NCBI GenBank assembly: GCA_947166625.1
Contig: CAMVEX010000014.1
Location: 1-64,000 of the forward strand
Direction of reading: 5' to 3'
Length of the DNA stretch: 64,000 bases
DNA from: an uncultured Clostridia bacterium
GTDB lineage: Bacteria > Bacillota > Clostridia > Oscillospirales > Acutalibacteraceae
The notes under the pieces are model-generated. The model saw only the letters and a program-made list of their open reading frames with translations, did not search any database and was not told where the DNA came from. This document shows positions 35,551-44,708 of this stretch, piece by piece (positions within the stretch are counted from its first letter, which is position 1; each line of letters starts with the position of its first letter). A program made the translations under genes and the position numbers.

Positions 35551-36517
35551 TTTTAACTCCGTCCTGTATTTGTTTGCTTTCACCGGCAAAATACGGCATA
35601 ATGAAATCAAAAGTCCGTTTTAAGCATTCGCGGGATTTTTTGAATTTTGTCACTATCGTCCACGCGTGGAAGCCGATTATGCCCGTGCCCTCATAGGAGG
35701 CGTAAGGAATATGAAAATTATCATATTCTTTCATAAGGTCATATCCCTCATAGCGCAGCCAGTCAAAACACGCCGTGGTAAAGAATACGGGCGGGAAGTC
35801 CGCGGTTATGTGCGGATACGATAAATATCCTTCTTCGGTTTCGAGAAATTTTCTCGCGTCTTCATATTTCATTCCGAGCAGAGAGCATACCATCATTTTC
35901 ATATCGGGGAATTTTGATTGCGGGCAGGAGGGGTCGAGCAGGCGTTTCAGATTTACGCATCCGCAGTGAGAGATCATGGCGTCAACGTCAAATTCTTCAT
36001 TATGCCTGAATGTTATGCCGAGCTTTGCGGCAAGCGTTTTATCCTTCGCTAACGCCGCCATAAAAAATATATAATATCCGCCGGCGCTCTCGCCCGCGAG
36101 CAGGATCCTGCCCGTATCTATTTTCTTTTCCTTTGCAAGGTCAAAAATAATATCCGTCGCCGCGCAGATCTCGTTCAGAGCGCCTTTATAATCCTTGTCA
36201 GGGGCGTAGGTGTATGAAATGCAGGCTGTGTAAAATCCCGCCTCGGCAAAATTCCGGGTGTAAGTGTTCCTCATTTCCGTTATGCCCGAAACCCAGCCGC
36301 CGCCGTGAATATATATCATAAGGGGTTTCGGTTTATCTTCAATATCCTTTCTGCAATAAGTGTTGATATATTGAAGCTTTTCGCTGCCGTAGCGCAGTTT
36401 TTTCTCATAGATGAGATTTTCGGGCGTTGGCTTATATGTCAGCGCATAGGCGAGCCCTTCCGTAAAATTATACCAGTATGTGCCGGCTTTTCCTCTGAGA
36501 TAAACTTTTTTATCCAT
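35537..36517 (-). CDS. Alpha/beta-hydrolase esterase (HSL-like)
   Basis: This 326-residue protein has the oxyanion motif IHGGGW and the nucleophile elbow GESAGG typical of hormone-sensitive-lipase-like carboxylesterases, and a C-terminal His in GFHAW as the likely third residue of the triad. No signal peptide is visible, so it is probably cytoplasmic. The start at 36517 follows GGGG; an ATG at 36535 has no site. It is coupled to the AI-2E-type permease gene by a 14-base overlap. Confidence 0.87.
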   Translation of the reverse strand: MDKKVYLRGKAGTYWYNFTEGLAYALTYKPTPENLIYEKKLRYGSEKLQYINTYCRKDIEDKPKPLMIYIHGGGWVSGITEMRNTYTRNFAEAGFYTACISYTYAPDKDYKGALNEICAATDIIFDLAKEKKIDTGRILLAGESAGGYYIFFMAALAKDKTLAAKLGITFRHNEEFDVDAMISHCGCVNLKRLLDPSCPQSKFPDMKMMVCSLLGMKYEDARKFLETEEGYLSYPHITADFPPVFFTTACFDWLRYEGYDLMKEYDNFHIPYASYEGTGIIGFHAWTIVTKFKKSRECLKRTFDFIMPYFAGESKQIQDGVKNEKA

Positions 36518-36699
36518 ATTCAACCCCGAATTCAAATTTTTTTCATTATATCACATTACCCTGACGAATGCTACATTTATTTGAGAGAGTGTCATAATTT
36601 GCTTTTACGGAGAAATAGTCATATTTATTTCTCTCCGGACGGTCTTTATTTTTTCGCCGGTATAGGTTAGAATTTTCTCAAGATAAGTCGAAACAAATA

Positions 36700-36728
36700 T
36701 TGCTTTTGATTTACCTTTATGATATGAT
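36700..36728 (+). promoter_or_regulatory. Promoter of the nfeD-SPFH operon
   Basis: -35 TTGCTT (36700-36705), 17-base spacer, -10 TATGAT (36723-36728), followed by AAAGGAGGGG before the ATG. Confidence 0.72.
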
Positions 36729-36749
36729 TAAACGAAAGGAGGGGATATC

Positions 36750-37178
36750 ATGCAAATGGTTATTGTATGGGCTGTCGCGCTGGTCGTGTTCCTCGTTATA
36801 GAGGGCGTCACCGCTCAGCTTGTGACGATATGGTTTGCCGCGGGCGCGCTGGTCTCGCTGGTGTCCGCCGCTCTCAAAGCCCCCGAATGGCTCCAGATCG
36901 TTCTGTTTGTAGTCGTATCAGCGGTCACTCTTATAGCGACGAGACCCCTTGTTAAAAAACTGACAGGGCGAAAAGCCGAAAACCTCAATGCCGAGCGTAT
37001 AATCGGGCAGACTGCCGTGGTCACCGAAACGATAAACAATATCGAAGGCACCGGCAGCGTCAAAATTGACGGCGTAGTCTGGACGGCTCGCTCCTCGGGC
37101 GATGAGGCTATCGAAGCAGGGGCTCAGGTGGTCATCGAAAAAATCGAGGGCGTCAAAGTAATAGTCAGGTTAAAGTAA
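36750..37178 (+). CDS. NfeD-like membrane protein
   Basis: This 142-residue protein has two or three membrane segments (residues 1-70) and a C-terminal OB-fold (about 80-142; IIGQTAVVTETI, GSVKIDGVVWTARS, VVIEKIEGVKVIV), the short NfeD1b form. NfeD proteins assist SPFH proteins in membrane microdomains, and the SPFH gene follows 28 bases later. The pair is a well-known conserved operon. Confidence 0.92.
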   Translation: MQMVIVWAVALVVFLVIEGVTAQLVTIWFAAGALVSLVSAALKAPEWLQIVLFVVVSAVTLIATRPLVKKLTGRKAENLNAERIIGQTAVVTETINNIEGTGSVKIDGVVWTARSSGDEAIEAGAQVVIEKIEGVKVIVRLK

Positions 37179-37206
37179 AATACAAAACTGAAAAGGAGAA
37201 ATCACC

Positions 37207-38121
37207 ATGCCGTATATTTTTATAGGAATCTTAGTATTCGTTCTTATCATCATAGTCGCCAATATCAAAATCGTACCGCAGTCAAAAGCGTATGTTATCG
37301 AGCGCCTCGGCGCTTACAGCGCCACCTGGCAGACGGGCTTCCATGTAAAGATCCCGTTTATCGACAGGATCGCAAAGCAGGTTTCGCTCAAAGAGCAGGT
37401 CGTGGATTTCCCGCCTCAGCCGGTTATCACCAAAGATAACGTCACCATGCAGATAGATACTATCGTATTTTTCCAGATCACAGACCCCAAGCTCTTTGCC
37501 TACGGCGTTGAGAAGCCCATTATGGCTATTGAGAATCTTACAGCCACTACCCTTCGTAATATCATCGGCGAGCTCGAGCTTGACCATACCCTCACCTCAC
37601 GCGATACCATCAACGCCAAGATCAGAGGGATCCTTGACGAAGCGACCGATCCCTGGGGCATCAAGGTAAACAGAGTTGAGCTCAAAAACATCCTTCCTCC
37701 CAAAGAGATTCAGGATGCGATGGAGAAGCAGATGAAGGCGGAGCGTCAGCGCAGAGAGGCGATCCTCACCGCAGAAGGCCAGAAGGAGAGCCAGATCCTC
37801 GTTGCCGAAGGTCAGAAGGAGAGTCAGATCCTCAGAGCGGAAGCCGATAAGCAGAGCGCCATTCTCGCGGCTGAAGCCGAGAGAGAGTCCAAGATCCGCA
37901 AGGCCGAAGGTGAAGCGGAAGCCATCCTCAAGGTCGAAGAGGCGAGAGCAAAGGCTATCGAATATATCAATCAGGCAAATCCCGGCCAGGCCTATCTTCA
38001 GCTTCAGAGCCTCGAAGCCTTCCAAAAGGCGGCGGACGGTCAGGCGACCAAGCTCATCATCCCGAGCGACATCCAGGGCATAGCGGGGCTTGCGGCAAGC
38101 GCAAAAGAAATTCTCAAATAA
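37207..38121 (+). CDS. SPFH/Band 7 (stomatin-like, QmcA) membrane protein
   Basis: This 304-residue protein has one N-terminal membrane segment (3-21), the Band 7 domain (AYVIERLGAYSATWQTGFHVKIPFIDR as its opening region, then VDFPPQPVITKDNVTM) and a long charged coiled coil. The coiled coil contains the direct repeat ILVAEGQKESQIL (ILTAEGQKESQILVAEGQKESQ region, residues about 185-215). It should form ring-shaped oligomers with NfeD that organise membrane proteins or proteases. The AAAAGGAG ribosome site is strong. Confidence 0.93.
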   Translation: MPYIFIGILVFVLIIIVANIKIVPQSKAYVIERLGAYSATWQTGFHVKIPFIDRIAKQVSLKEQVVDFPPQPVITKDNVTMQIDTIVFFQITDPKLFAYGVEKPIMAIENLTATTLRNIIGELELDHTLTSRDTINAKIRGILDEATDPWGIKVNRVELKNILPPKEIQDAMEKQMKAERQRREAILTAEGQKESQILVAEGQKESQILRAEADKQSAILAAEAERESKIRKAEGEAEAILKVEEARAKAIEYINQANPGQAYLQLQSLEAFQKAADGQATKLIIPSDIQGIAGLAASAKEILK

Positions 38122-38129
38122 AAATGTCA

Positions 38130-38167
38130 GTGCGGCGGAGCGATTTTACTGCTCCGCCGCGAAAAAG
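38130..38167 (+). terminator. Strong hairpin after the SPFH gene
   Basis: GCGGCGGAGC and GCTCCGCCGC pair perfectly around a 9-base loop. There is no T tract on the plus strand (GAAAAAGG follows), while the minus strand has CCTTTTTCG before it. It may stabilise the SPFH 3' end or partly block read-through. Confidence 0.5.
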
Positions 38168-38187
38168 GTTATATCAAGAAGGTTATT

Positions 38188-38838
38188 ATGAAATTCAAAA
38201 CGGCAGTTTTCGATCTTGACGGCACTTTGATAGATACGCTCGAAGATCTCAAAAACAGCGTAAACTACGCTCTTTCAAAATATAATTATCCGCAGAGAAC
38301 TTATGAAGAAATAAAATCATTCGTGGGTAACGGCGTTGCCCGCCTTGTTTATCTCAGCGCGCCGGACTGTGCCGACGATAAGATCAAAGAGGATCTGCTG
38401 AGCATTTTCAAAAAGCATTATGTCGATAATTCCGCAGTATATACCGCTCCTTATGACGGGATTAAAGATCTGCTCGCCGAGTTAAGATCTGCGGGAGTAA
38501 AGACCGCGGTCGTCACCAATAAGATGCAGGAGGCGGCTCAGGATCTTGTAAACAGATTCTTCGGCTCCGATATTGATATTGTCATCGGTCAGGTGGACGG
38601 GCTCGCCCAAAAGCCTCAGCCGGACGGCGTGTGGAAGGCGATAGAGTCCCTCGGCTCATCGCTTGAAGAATCCATCTATATAGGCGATTCGGAGGTTGAT
38701 TGCCTCACCGCCTCAAATTCTCATCTTCCCATTATCGGATGCGTATGGGGCTTCCGCGGCAGGCAGACTCTTGAGGAATGCGGAGCGGATTATATAGCTG
38801 ATACCCCTTCGGATATTAAAAAAATCATACTCGGTTAG
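38188..38838 (+). CDS. HAD-family phosphatase (phosphoglycolate phosphatase-like)
   Basis: This 216-residue HAD hydrolase of the Gph/PGP class has motif I DLDGTLIDT (nucleophile Asp), motif II VVTNK, a Lys in AQKPQPDG, and motif IV GDSEVDCLTASNS. A helical cap lies between motifs I and II. The natural substrate (phosphoglycolate or another small phosphate ester) cannot be set from the sequence. It lies between the SPFH and MBOAT genes with short spacing. Confidence 0.9.
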   Translation: MKFKTAVFDLDGTLIDTLEDLKNSVNYALSKYNYPQRTYEEIKSFVGNGVARLVYLSAPDCADDKIKEDLLSIFKKHYVDNSAVYTAPYDGIKDLLAELRSAGVKTAVVTNKMQEAAQDLVNRFFGSDIDIVIGQVDGLAQKPQPDGVWKAIESLGSSLEESIYIGDSEVDCLTASNSHLPIIGCVWGFRGRQTLEECGADYIADTPSDIKKIILG

Positions 38839-38852
38839 GCAGGTAAACGGCA

Positions 38853-40277
38853 TTGGTCTTTTCAAGTCTGATATTCGTATTTTTATTTTTTGCGTCGAAT
38901 ATCCTAACTCAGTTATTCATAAAAGATACCCGAAAAAAGAATATCGTCATGCTGGGATTCTCGCTCGTATTTTACGCGTGGGCAGGTATAAGATATCTGC
39001 CGCTCCTTCTCGGCATGACTTTTATTTGCTGGTTTTTTGCCCTGCGTATAGATGAGAGCGAAAATGTGAAACAGCGCAAACTGCTGCTCGGCGTCTGCAC
39101 GGGCATCTGCCTGCTTATCCTTGCGATTTTCAAATATACGGGATTTTTCCTCACCGAGTTGAAATTATTCACCGGCGTGCCGGAGGTCATCCCGCAGGTC
39201 GTCCTTCCGATAGGCATTTCGTTTTATACCTTCCAGCTTATTTCCTATGTCATAGATGTCTATCGCGGTCAGACCGCCCCTCAGAGCAAGTATTGGCTCC
39301 TGCTTCTCTATTCGAGCCTTTTCCATCAGTGCATAGCCGGGCCGATAGTCAGATACAGCGATATCAATGAGGATATTATGCGCCGCCGCACGGCCTCGTT
39401 TGAATTCTCAAAGGGAATTACGAGATTTGCCATCGGACTTGCCAAAAAAGCCGTCCTCGCAAACGGATGCGCCGCCGTGGCGGATAAATTTTTTGCCGCC
39501 GACAATGTTTCAGGCTCGCCGGCTCTCGGCATCTGGCTCGGCGCGTTTGCCTATATGCTTCAGATCTATCTTGATTTCTCTGCTTACAGCGATATGGCTA
39601 TCGGTATGGGGCTTATGTCCGGGCTTCATTACAAAGAGAATTTCAATTATCCCTACGCCGCCGTTTCCGTTACGGATTTCTGGAGAAGGTGGCATATCTC
39701 GCTCAGCTCATTCTTCCGCGATTATGTTTATATCCCGCTCGGCGGCAACCGCTGTTCGGGTCAGAGACAGATCATGAATCTGCTCGCCGTCTGGTTTTTG
39801 ACCGGACTTTGGCACGGCGCGAGCTGGAATTATATCTTCTGGGGTCTTTACTATTTCGTATTCCTCGTTATTGAGAAGTTTATCTGGACGGGTTATGATA
39901 AAATCCGTGTTCCGCTCAGGCGCCTTATGGTTCTCGCCGTCGTTTTCTTCGGCTGGGTCATTTTCAGATTTGAAAATCTTTCCACCCTCGGTGCGGCTCT
40001 CAGAGGTATGCTCTGCCTCAATCATAATTCTTTCAGCGATCTGAGCGTTTCGCTTGAATTCAAAAATAATATATTCTTCCTGATTTTCTGCGTTGTTGCG
40101 GTCACTCCCGCAGGGAAATATATCAAGAAGATTTTTGCCGGAATTTCCCGTGAGAATACGGCGGCGCTGTGGATCTACACCGTGATCGACGCGCTCATTC
40201 CCGTCGCGCTTCTCATCGTTTCGATGATGGCGCTCTCGGGCAACAGCTACAATCCGTTTCTCTATTTCAGATTTTAA
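38853..40277 (+). CDS. MBOAT-family O-acyltransferase (AlgI/DltB-like)
   Basis: This 474-residue polytopic protein moves acyl groups (usually acetyl) across the membrane onto an extracellular glycan. It has about ten membrane segments and the MBOAT signatures FPIGISFYTFQ-like (LPIGISFYTFQLISYVID), DFWRRWHISLSSFFRDYVYIPLGG (Trp-His region) and LTGLWHGASWNY with the conserved His. The start is a TTG 14 bases after the HAD stop. The following DHHW-type gene is the usual partner. The target could be an exopolysaccharide or the wall polymer encoded earlier in the window; that is inference. Confidence 0.92.
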   Translation: MVFSSLIFVFLFFASNILTQLFIKDTRKKNIVMLGFSLVFYAWAGIRYLPLLLGMTFICWFFALRIDESENVKQRKLLLGVCTGICLLILAIFKYTGFFLTELKLFTGVPEVIPQVVLPIGISFYTFQLISYVIDVYRGQTAPQSKYWLLLLYSSLFHQCIAGPIVRYSDINEDIMRRRTASFEFSKGITRFAIGLAKKAVLANGCAAVADKFFAADNVSGSPALGIWLGAFAYMLQIYLDFSAYSDMAIGMGLMSGLHYKENFNYPYAAVSVTDFWRRWHISLSSFFRDYVYIPLGGNRCSGQRQIMNLLAVWFLTGLWHGASWNYIFWGLYYFVFLVIEKFIWTGYDKIRVPLRRLMVLAVVFFGWVIFRFENLSTLGAALRGMLCLNHNSFSDLSVSLEFKNNIFFLIFCVVAVTPAGKYIKKIFAGISRENTAALWIYTVIDALIPVALLIVSMMALSGNSYNPFLYFRF

Positions 40278-40289
40278 GGGGGCGTCGCG

Positions 40290-41642
40290 ATGGATAAAGA
40301 AAAATTTAAGAAGACGGCCCTGCTCGGTTATAAACTCAAGCGCGTGATCTTTCTCGCATTTATCGTTATTGTCGGCTTTATCGGGATCCTGTGGTTTGCA
40401 AGGCCCAAGACCTCTGAGATAGAGAAGCGCGAGCTTACAAAATTTCCCAAGCTCACCATATCCGGTCTGCTTGACGGATCATTTTTTACGGGGATCGACA
40501 CCTGGTATTCCGATACCTTCCCCCTTCGTGAGGGGCTGATTTCAAAATATCATTCCCTTCAATCTCATTACGGCATCCGTTCCTCTCAGATCATAGCCGC
40601 TTCGCCGGAGCCCGAAGAGACTGCCGGCGCCGACAATACCGAGAGCGTTCCCGAGTCTCAGACCGATCCCGATGAGCTTCTTCGCGAAGGTCTCGGCGAT
40701 GTGAATGCGAGCGCGGAGCATGTAGGCGCGATCTATATCGCGGGCGGCAGCGGCTACGGCATCTATTCCTACGGCGAAAGAAATACCCGCAGATATGCCG
40801 ATATAGTCAGTTCTCTGGCCGATAAGCTCTCCGGCAAAGCGAATGTTTATTCTCTTGTTGCCCCGATTTCCGCGGGCATAATGCTTGCCGATGATGTCAG
40901 AGAGAGCATCGGCTGCGATGATGAGGGCAAGGCGATAGATAATATTATTTCGATGATGAGCGGCTCCGTCAGATCCGTCAATGTCTATCACGCCCTCAAA
41001 CGCCATAATTCCGAATATATCTTTTTCAGGACCGATCATCACTGGACCTCTTTGGGCGCATATTACAGTTATCGTGAATTCTGCAAGGTGAAGGGCATTG
41101 CTCCTCACGAGATCTCCGATTTCAAAACCATGGAATTCGATGGATTTCTCGGCACTTTTTATCAGCAGAGCAACCGAAACTCCGCCCTCGGCAATAATCC
41201 CGATACGGTCACGGCTTATATTCCCAATGATACCAACAATATGGTCTTTTACAGCAAAAAAGACGGCGGATATTCAAAATATGAATGGAAGGTAATATAC
41301 GACGTTTCGTCATATCCTAAATCCGAATTATACAGCTGCTTCGCGGGCTCGGATCAGCCCTACAGTTATTGTCATAATCCAAATATTACGGACGGCTCCT
41401 CGATACTTGTCGTCAAGGATTCCTACGGTAACGCGTTCATACCCTTCCTCATAGACCATTATGAGCATATTCACTGGATCGATTACCGCTATTACCGCTC
41501 TTACGCCGCCGCTCAGGGCAAAGTCGCGAATGTTTCCGCCCTCGTTGAGCAGGAGGGGATAAAGGATGTTTTGCTGCTGAATAATATTAATTTCACCGGC
41601 GCTTCAAAAACTCTCGATAATCTGAGCAATCTTTACAGCTAA
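40290..41642 (+). CDS. DHHW/AlgX-like O-acetylation partner
   Basis: This 450-residue membrane-anchored protein (one segment at residues 17-37, bulk outside) carries the DHHW-family motif FRTDHHWTSLGAYYSY and the SGNH-like nucleophile region VVKDSYGNAFIPFL. Partners of this type take the acyl group from the MBOAT protein and attach it to the polymer. An acidic low-complexity insert (about residues 108-130, Glu/Pro/Thr rich) lies between the anchor and the catalytic domain. It follows the MBOAT gene by 12 bases with AAGGGGG upstream. Confidence 0.88.
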   Translation: MDKEKFKKTALLGYKLKRVIFLAFIVIVGFIGILWFARPKTSEIEKRELTKFPKLTISGLLDGSFFTGIDTWYSDTFPLREGLISKYHSLQSHYGIRSSQIIAASPEPEETAGADNTESVPESQTDPDELLREGLGDVNASAEHVGAIYIAGGSGYGIYSYGERNTRRYADIVSSLADKLSGKANVYSLVAPISAGIMLADDVRESIGCDDEGKAIDNIISMMSGSVRSVNVYHALKRHNSEYIFFRTDHHWTSLGAYYSYREFCKVKGIAPHEISDFKTMEFDGFLGTFYQQSNRNSALGNNPDTVTAYIPNDTNNMVFYSKKDGGYSKYEWKVIYDVSSYPKSELYSCFAGSDQPYSYCHNPNITDGSSILVVKDSYGNAFIPFLIDHYEHIHWIDYRYYRSYAAAQGKVANVSALVEQEGIKDVLLLNNINFTGASKTLDNLSNLYS

Positions 41643-41681
41643 AGGTAAAAAAATCGAGTTATAAAAAGGAGTGGATTTTCT

Positions 41682-43388
41682 GTGAAAAAAGTCGCTGTTG
41701 CCTTTCTGGCGTTATTCCTGACGGTTTCTGTCGGTCTGATAAATGCCTTTGCCCTGCCTCTCGAAACCGTTGTGACCGCGGAAAACGGTGCGGTCTGTGA
41801 ATTGGAAAACGGTGAAAAAATAACTATTCCCAAAGGCGAAGCGGTTATCATTACCGATCATTCGGATCAAGTGAAAATCAGATATAAGAATTATACCGGT
41901 ACGGTCGATCCGAAAGATATCGAAGCCGGAAATAACCTGTACGGTGAGATATTAAAGTTAAATTCTCCCGTAAAATACCTGATTACGGATAAAGAAGGAG
42001 TTCCCGTTTATTCCTTTCCCGATATTGAATCAACTCGATTGGGAAAGATTCCCTGCGGAGAAACCGTCACGGCAACTCACTATGTGCCGAATGAATTTTG
42101 GGAATACGCATTCGTTAAATACGGTGATATAAGCGGCTGGATTTATGTTAAAAGCGGCTATGAAACCGCTGAATATCCCGATCCTTCCGCGACCCGTGAG
42201 ATAATCACCGTCAAAGACGGGCTTCGCCTGACCGAAAAAACCGACTCTGGCGAAATCAAAGAATGCTCCGAGCCTATTCCTTACGGCACAAAGCTGAAAT
42301 ATGATTATTGCAGGAATGAATATTATGAAGGCGGAGTCACCTCTTATTACACGGAGTATAAGGGCGCAAAGGGCTGGCTGACCGGCGCTTCCTTTACTAC
42401 GGAGAACTTCCCTTATTATGAAACCACGCTTGACAGAGGCGGATATTTTATGATATCCGATGACAGCGATTTTACGCTCGGCAAAGCTCCGTTTGAAGAA
42501 GATCCGAAGGCGTCGGCTGAGATCCCGAAAAATATCCCCGTTAAATTTGAAAGTCAGGTAGCCAAAGTGGTTGATCTGAAAACCGGCAAAGAGCTCCCCA
42601 AAGATGATGAATACGATAATTATAAATATGATTTCAATTATTATGATCACGAAGAATATGCCGATGTCATCACCTCTTTGAAGCTTGAGCTTGACGGCGC
42701 TGAAATATGGCTGACTTATCATGAGGATTCAGATGTTTTCTTATCGACCGAAGAGCCGTCGGTATATTATTCGTTTGAGGATTCCGACGTTTACGGTGAT
42801 ATGGATTTAAGCGGTAAGAAGCTGTTTACCTTACCGTCCTCCGAATTCGGAAACTGCTGTTTTTACTTCTATAATGATGAAGCGCAGCAGGAATACCGTT
42901 TCATTGAGTATAACGGCAAATACGGCTGGGTAAAGGGCGGCAAAACGGCAGACGAAAAATATATCTACACCGCTTTTGAAGATATACCCGTTTATAAATC
43001 CGCCGAAAGCGACGAGGTCATCAAGACCGTTGCGGCAGGCAGAGATTTCAATATAATTGAGAGCTTTTTCAATGAATCCGATAAAAACAACGGGAGAGCG
43101 CTCATAAAATATGACGGTGCGGTAGGCTGGATCGACAGCGAAAGTGATTATCTCCTGTGCGGTTTATTTGATGTTTCAAAGCAGATAGATATACCGCAGG
43201 CAAAAGAGATCGCAGATGAAAATGATCCGGGGGAGAATCTATCCGAAACAGCGGAGATTTCAAAAAACGAAACCGATAAAAATGAAAAATCGCTTAAATT
43301 CCTCCCGATGATCATCGCCTGCGCGGCGGTATTATCCGCGGCGGTAATAATCATTCTCGTAAAACGAAGGAATAAAAAATCCGTTTGA
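41682..43388 (+). CDS. Secreted SH3-repeat protein with C-terminal membrane anchor
   Basis: This 568-residue protein is not a recognised family as a whole. It starts with a signal peptide (residues 1-25) and has at least four bacterial SH3-like repeats, each ending in a GW pair: GDISGWIYV, GAKGWLTG, GKYGWVKGG and GAVGWIDS. A Glu/Asp/Lys-rich spacer precedes a single membrane segment (about 540-562) and a basic cytoplasmic tail, so it should be tethered outside the cell. Such SH3 domains usually bind peptidoglycan or peptides. The start is GTG with AAAAGGAGTGG upstream. It ends the MBOAT operon. Confidence 0.8.
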   Translation: MKKVAVAFLALFLTVSVGLINAFALPLETVVTAENGAVCELENGEKITIPKGEAVIITDHSDQVKIRYKNYTGTVDPKDIEAGNNLYGEILKLNSPVKYLITDKEGVPVYSFPDIESTRLGKIPCGETVTATHYVPNEFWEYAFVKYGDISGWIYVKSGYETAEYPDPSATREIITVKDGLRLTEKTDSGEIKECSEPIPYGTKLKYDYCRNEYYEGGVTSYYTEYKGAKGWLTGASFTTENFPYYETTLDRGGYFMISDDSDFTLGKAPFEEDPKASAEIPKNIPVKFESQVAKVVDLKTGKELPKDDEYDNYKYDFNYYDHEEYADVITSLKLELDGAEIWLTYHEDSDVFLSTEEPSVYYSFEDSDVYGDMDLSGKKLFTLPSSEFGNCCFYFYNDEAQQEYRFIEYNGKYGWVKGGKTADEKYIYTAFEDIPVYKSAESDEVIKTVAAGRDFNIIESFFNESDKNNGRALIKYDGAVGWIDSESDYLLCGLFDVSKQIDIPQAKEIADENDPGENLSETAEISKNETDKNEKSLKFLPMIIACAAVLSAAVIIILVKRRNKKSV

Positions 43389-43440
43389 GTGAATTTTATT
43401 CCGATCTTTTTTAAGACTGAAATATGGAATAAAAATAAAC

Positions 43441-43475
43441 CGAAGGCATCCGCCCTGAGCGGATGCCTTTTCTGC
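43441..43475 (+). terminator. Terminator after the SH3-repeat gene
   Basis: AAGGCATCCGC and GCGGATGCCTT pair perfectly around CCTGA (43443-43469), followed by TTCTG. Confidence 0.85.
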
Positions 43476-43523
43476 ATTTAAGTTTCAGACCGGTAAACGG
43501 TGAAACCGCCGCGGCTCCCCGCC

Positions 43524-44528
43524 TTATTTACCGGTGTTTTTCTTCCTGTAAATTTTCAATGTATCCTTAAGATGCTTCTCATATTGCTCCCTTACCGTTT
43601 CGGGCGAGAGTATTTCGCAATCTTTTCCGAATCCCGAGACCCAGGCAAAAAACTGCGGGCTAATCTGCGCCTTAATGCTTATCGTGAAGTTTTCGTTATC
43701 CAGAGGGACTACGGAGAGATCCTTGCCGAATCTGTCGATCACCACGCCGACAAGTGAGTTTATGAATCTCAGCTTTACCGTTTCCTCCGCTCCGCTGTAC
43801 ATACTGAATACCTTCACGTTATACTGCGACATATCGGTATTTTTGAATATTTCGATGCCCTGCCTTTCGGATTGAGTGATAAATATGTTATCCATTTTAT
43901 CTACCCTGAAGTGCTTCATACGCTGAGCCTCGTTGTCATAGCCGAGCAGATAATAGTTTTCGTCATCCCAAATCAGAGCGAAGGGGCTCACATTATATCT
44001 TTTTCCGCCGTGGCGGTATTCGGGCTGCTTGTGCATATTATAGTTGAAATATTTGAAGGTGATCGCTCTGTTGTCATTGATCGCCGCCGAAATATAATCA
44101 ACATTTATAAATACGCTCTCACGCAGAGTCTTTACCCTGCCCGTTACATACACCTGCCTGTGCAGCTTGCCCGCGTCATAGATATTCGTCAGCCTCTCAA
44201 GCTTTGCTATGAGCTTCATGCTCTGCTTTTCGGGTATGAATTTTGAGCTTTGCACCGAATCAACAAGCAGTTTTATCTCTCTGAGCTCAAATTCGTGAGA
44301 GGCGCAGAAATACCCACCGTTTCGCCCCTTTCTCAAAACTATATCCTCGCCGTAGGTTTTAAGCAGCTCTATATCGTCATATATCGTCTTTCTCTCCGTA
44401 GGCATCCCGACGGATTCAAGATATTCGAGAATATCGTTTACCGATACGGGGTGATCTTCATCTGTCTGAGTCCTCAGATAATCCATCACCCGTATTATTC
44501 TCAGCTTTTGATTGCTTGATTTCGCCAT
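43524..44528 (-). CDS. WYL-domain transcriptional regulator
   Basis: This 334-residue protein has an N-terminal winged helix (residues 1-65, KLRIIRVMDYL and ERKTIYDDIELLKTYG) and a WYL ligand-binding domain with the WYL-like core VSPFALIWDDENYYLLGYD (about 185-205) followed by a C-terminal WCX-like extension. WYL regulators sense nucleic-acid or nucleotide ligands and often control DNA-repair or defence genes. No obvious target is adjacent; the gpx operon is divergent. Confidence 0.9.
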   Translation of the reverse strand: MAKSSNQKLRIIRVMDYLRTQTDEDHPVSVNDILEYLESVGMPTERKTIYDDIELLKTYGEDIVLRKGRNGGYFCASHEFELREIKLLVDSVQSSKFIPEKQSMKLIAKLERLTNIYDAGKLHRQVYVTGRVKTLRESVFINVDYISAAINDNRAITFKYFNYNMHKQPEYRHGGKRYNVSPFALIWDDENYYLLGYDNEAQRMKHFRVDKMDNIFITQSERQGIEIFKNTDMSQYNVKVFSMYSGAEETVKLRFINSLVGVVIDRFGKDLSVVPLDNENFTISIKAQISPQFFAWVSGFGKDCEILSPETVREQYEKHLKDTLKIYRKKNTGK

Positions 44529-44555
44529 ATTATCCCTCCGTTTATCTCGTTAAGT

Positions 44556-44584
44556 ATTTTAGAATATTTTTGATTTTATGTCAA
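44556..44584 (-). promoter_or_regulatory. Promoter of the WYL regulator
   Basis: On the minus strand: -35 TTGACA (44579-44584), 17-base spacer, -10 TAAAAT (44556-44561). GGAGGG precedes the ATG at 44528. Confidence 0.78.
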
Positions 44585-44629
44585 TCATATATGATAAATC
44601 CGCCCGAGTGAAAAAATTTCAAAAAAGTA

Positions 44630-44658
44630 TTGACAAACACAATTTAATTGTGTACAAT
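44630..44658 (+). promoter_or_regulatory. gpx-ohrR promoter with OhrR-like operator in the spacer
   Basis: -35 TTGACA (44630-44635), 17-base spacer, -10 TACAAT (44653-44658). The palindrome ACACAATTTAATTGTGT (44637-44653) has perfect 8-base arms and fills the spacer. It resembles the known OhrR box TACAATTAAATTGTAT. ohrR itself is the third gene of the operon, so autorepression relieved by organic peroxide is expected. Confidence 0.82.
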
Positions 44659-44708
44659 CTAATTGCATAAAGCAGAAAATAGAAATGAAAAAGAAAAGGA
44701 GATTTACC

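Noticed and set aside
303-44658. One regulator for the nrdG and gpx palindromes
   Set aside because: Both sit between -35 and -10 and both begin ACACAAT, but the nrd core is CACAATATATTGTG (even, NrdR-like) and the gpx core is ACACAATTTAATTGTGT (odd centre, OhrR-like).
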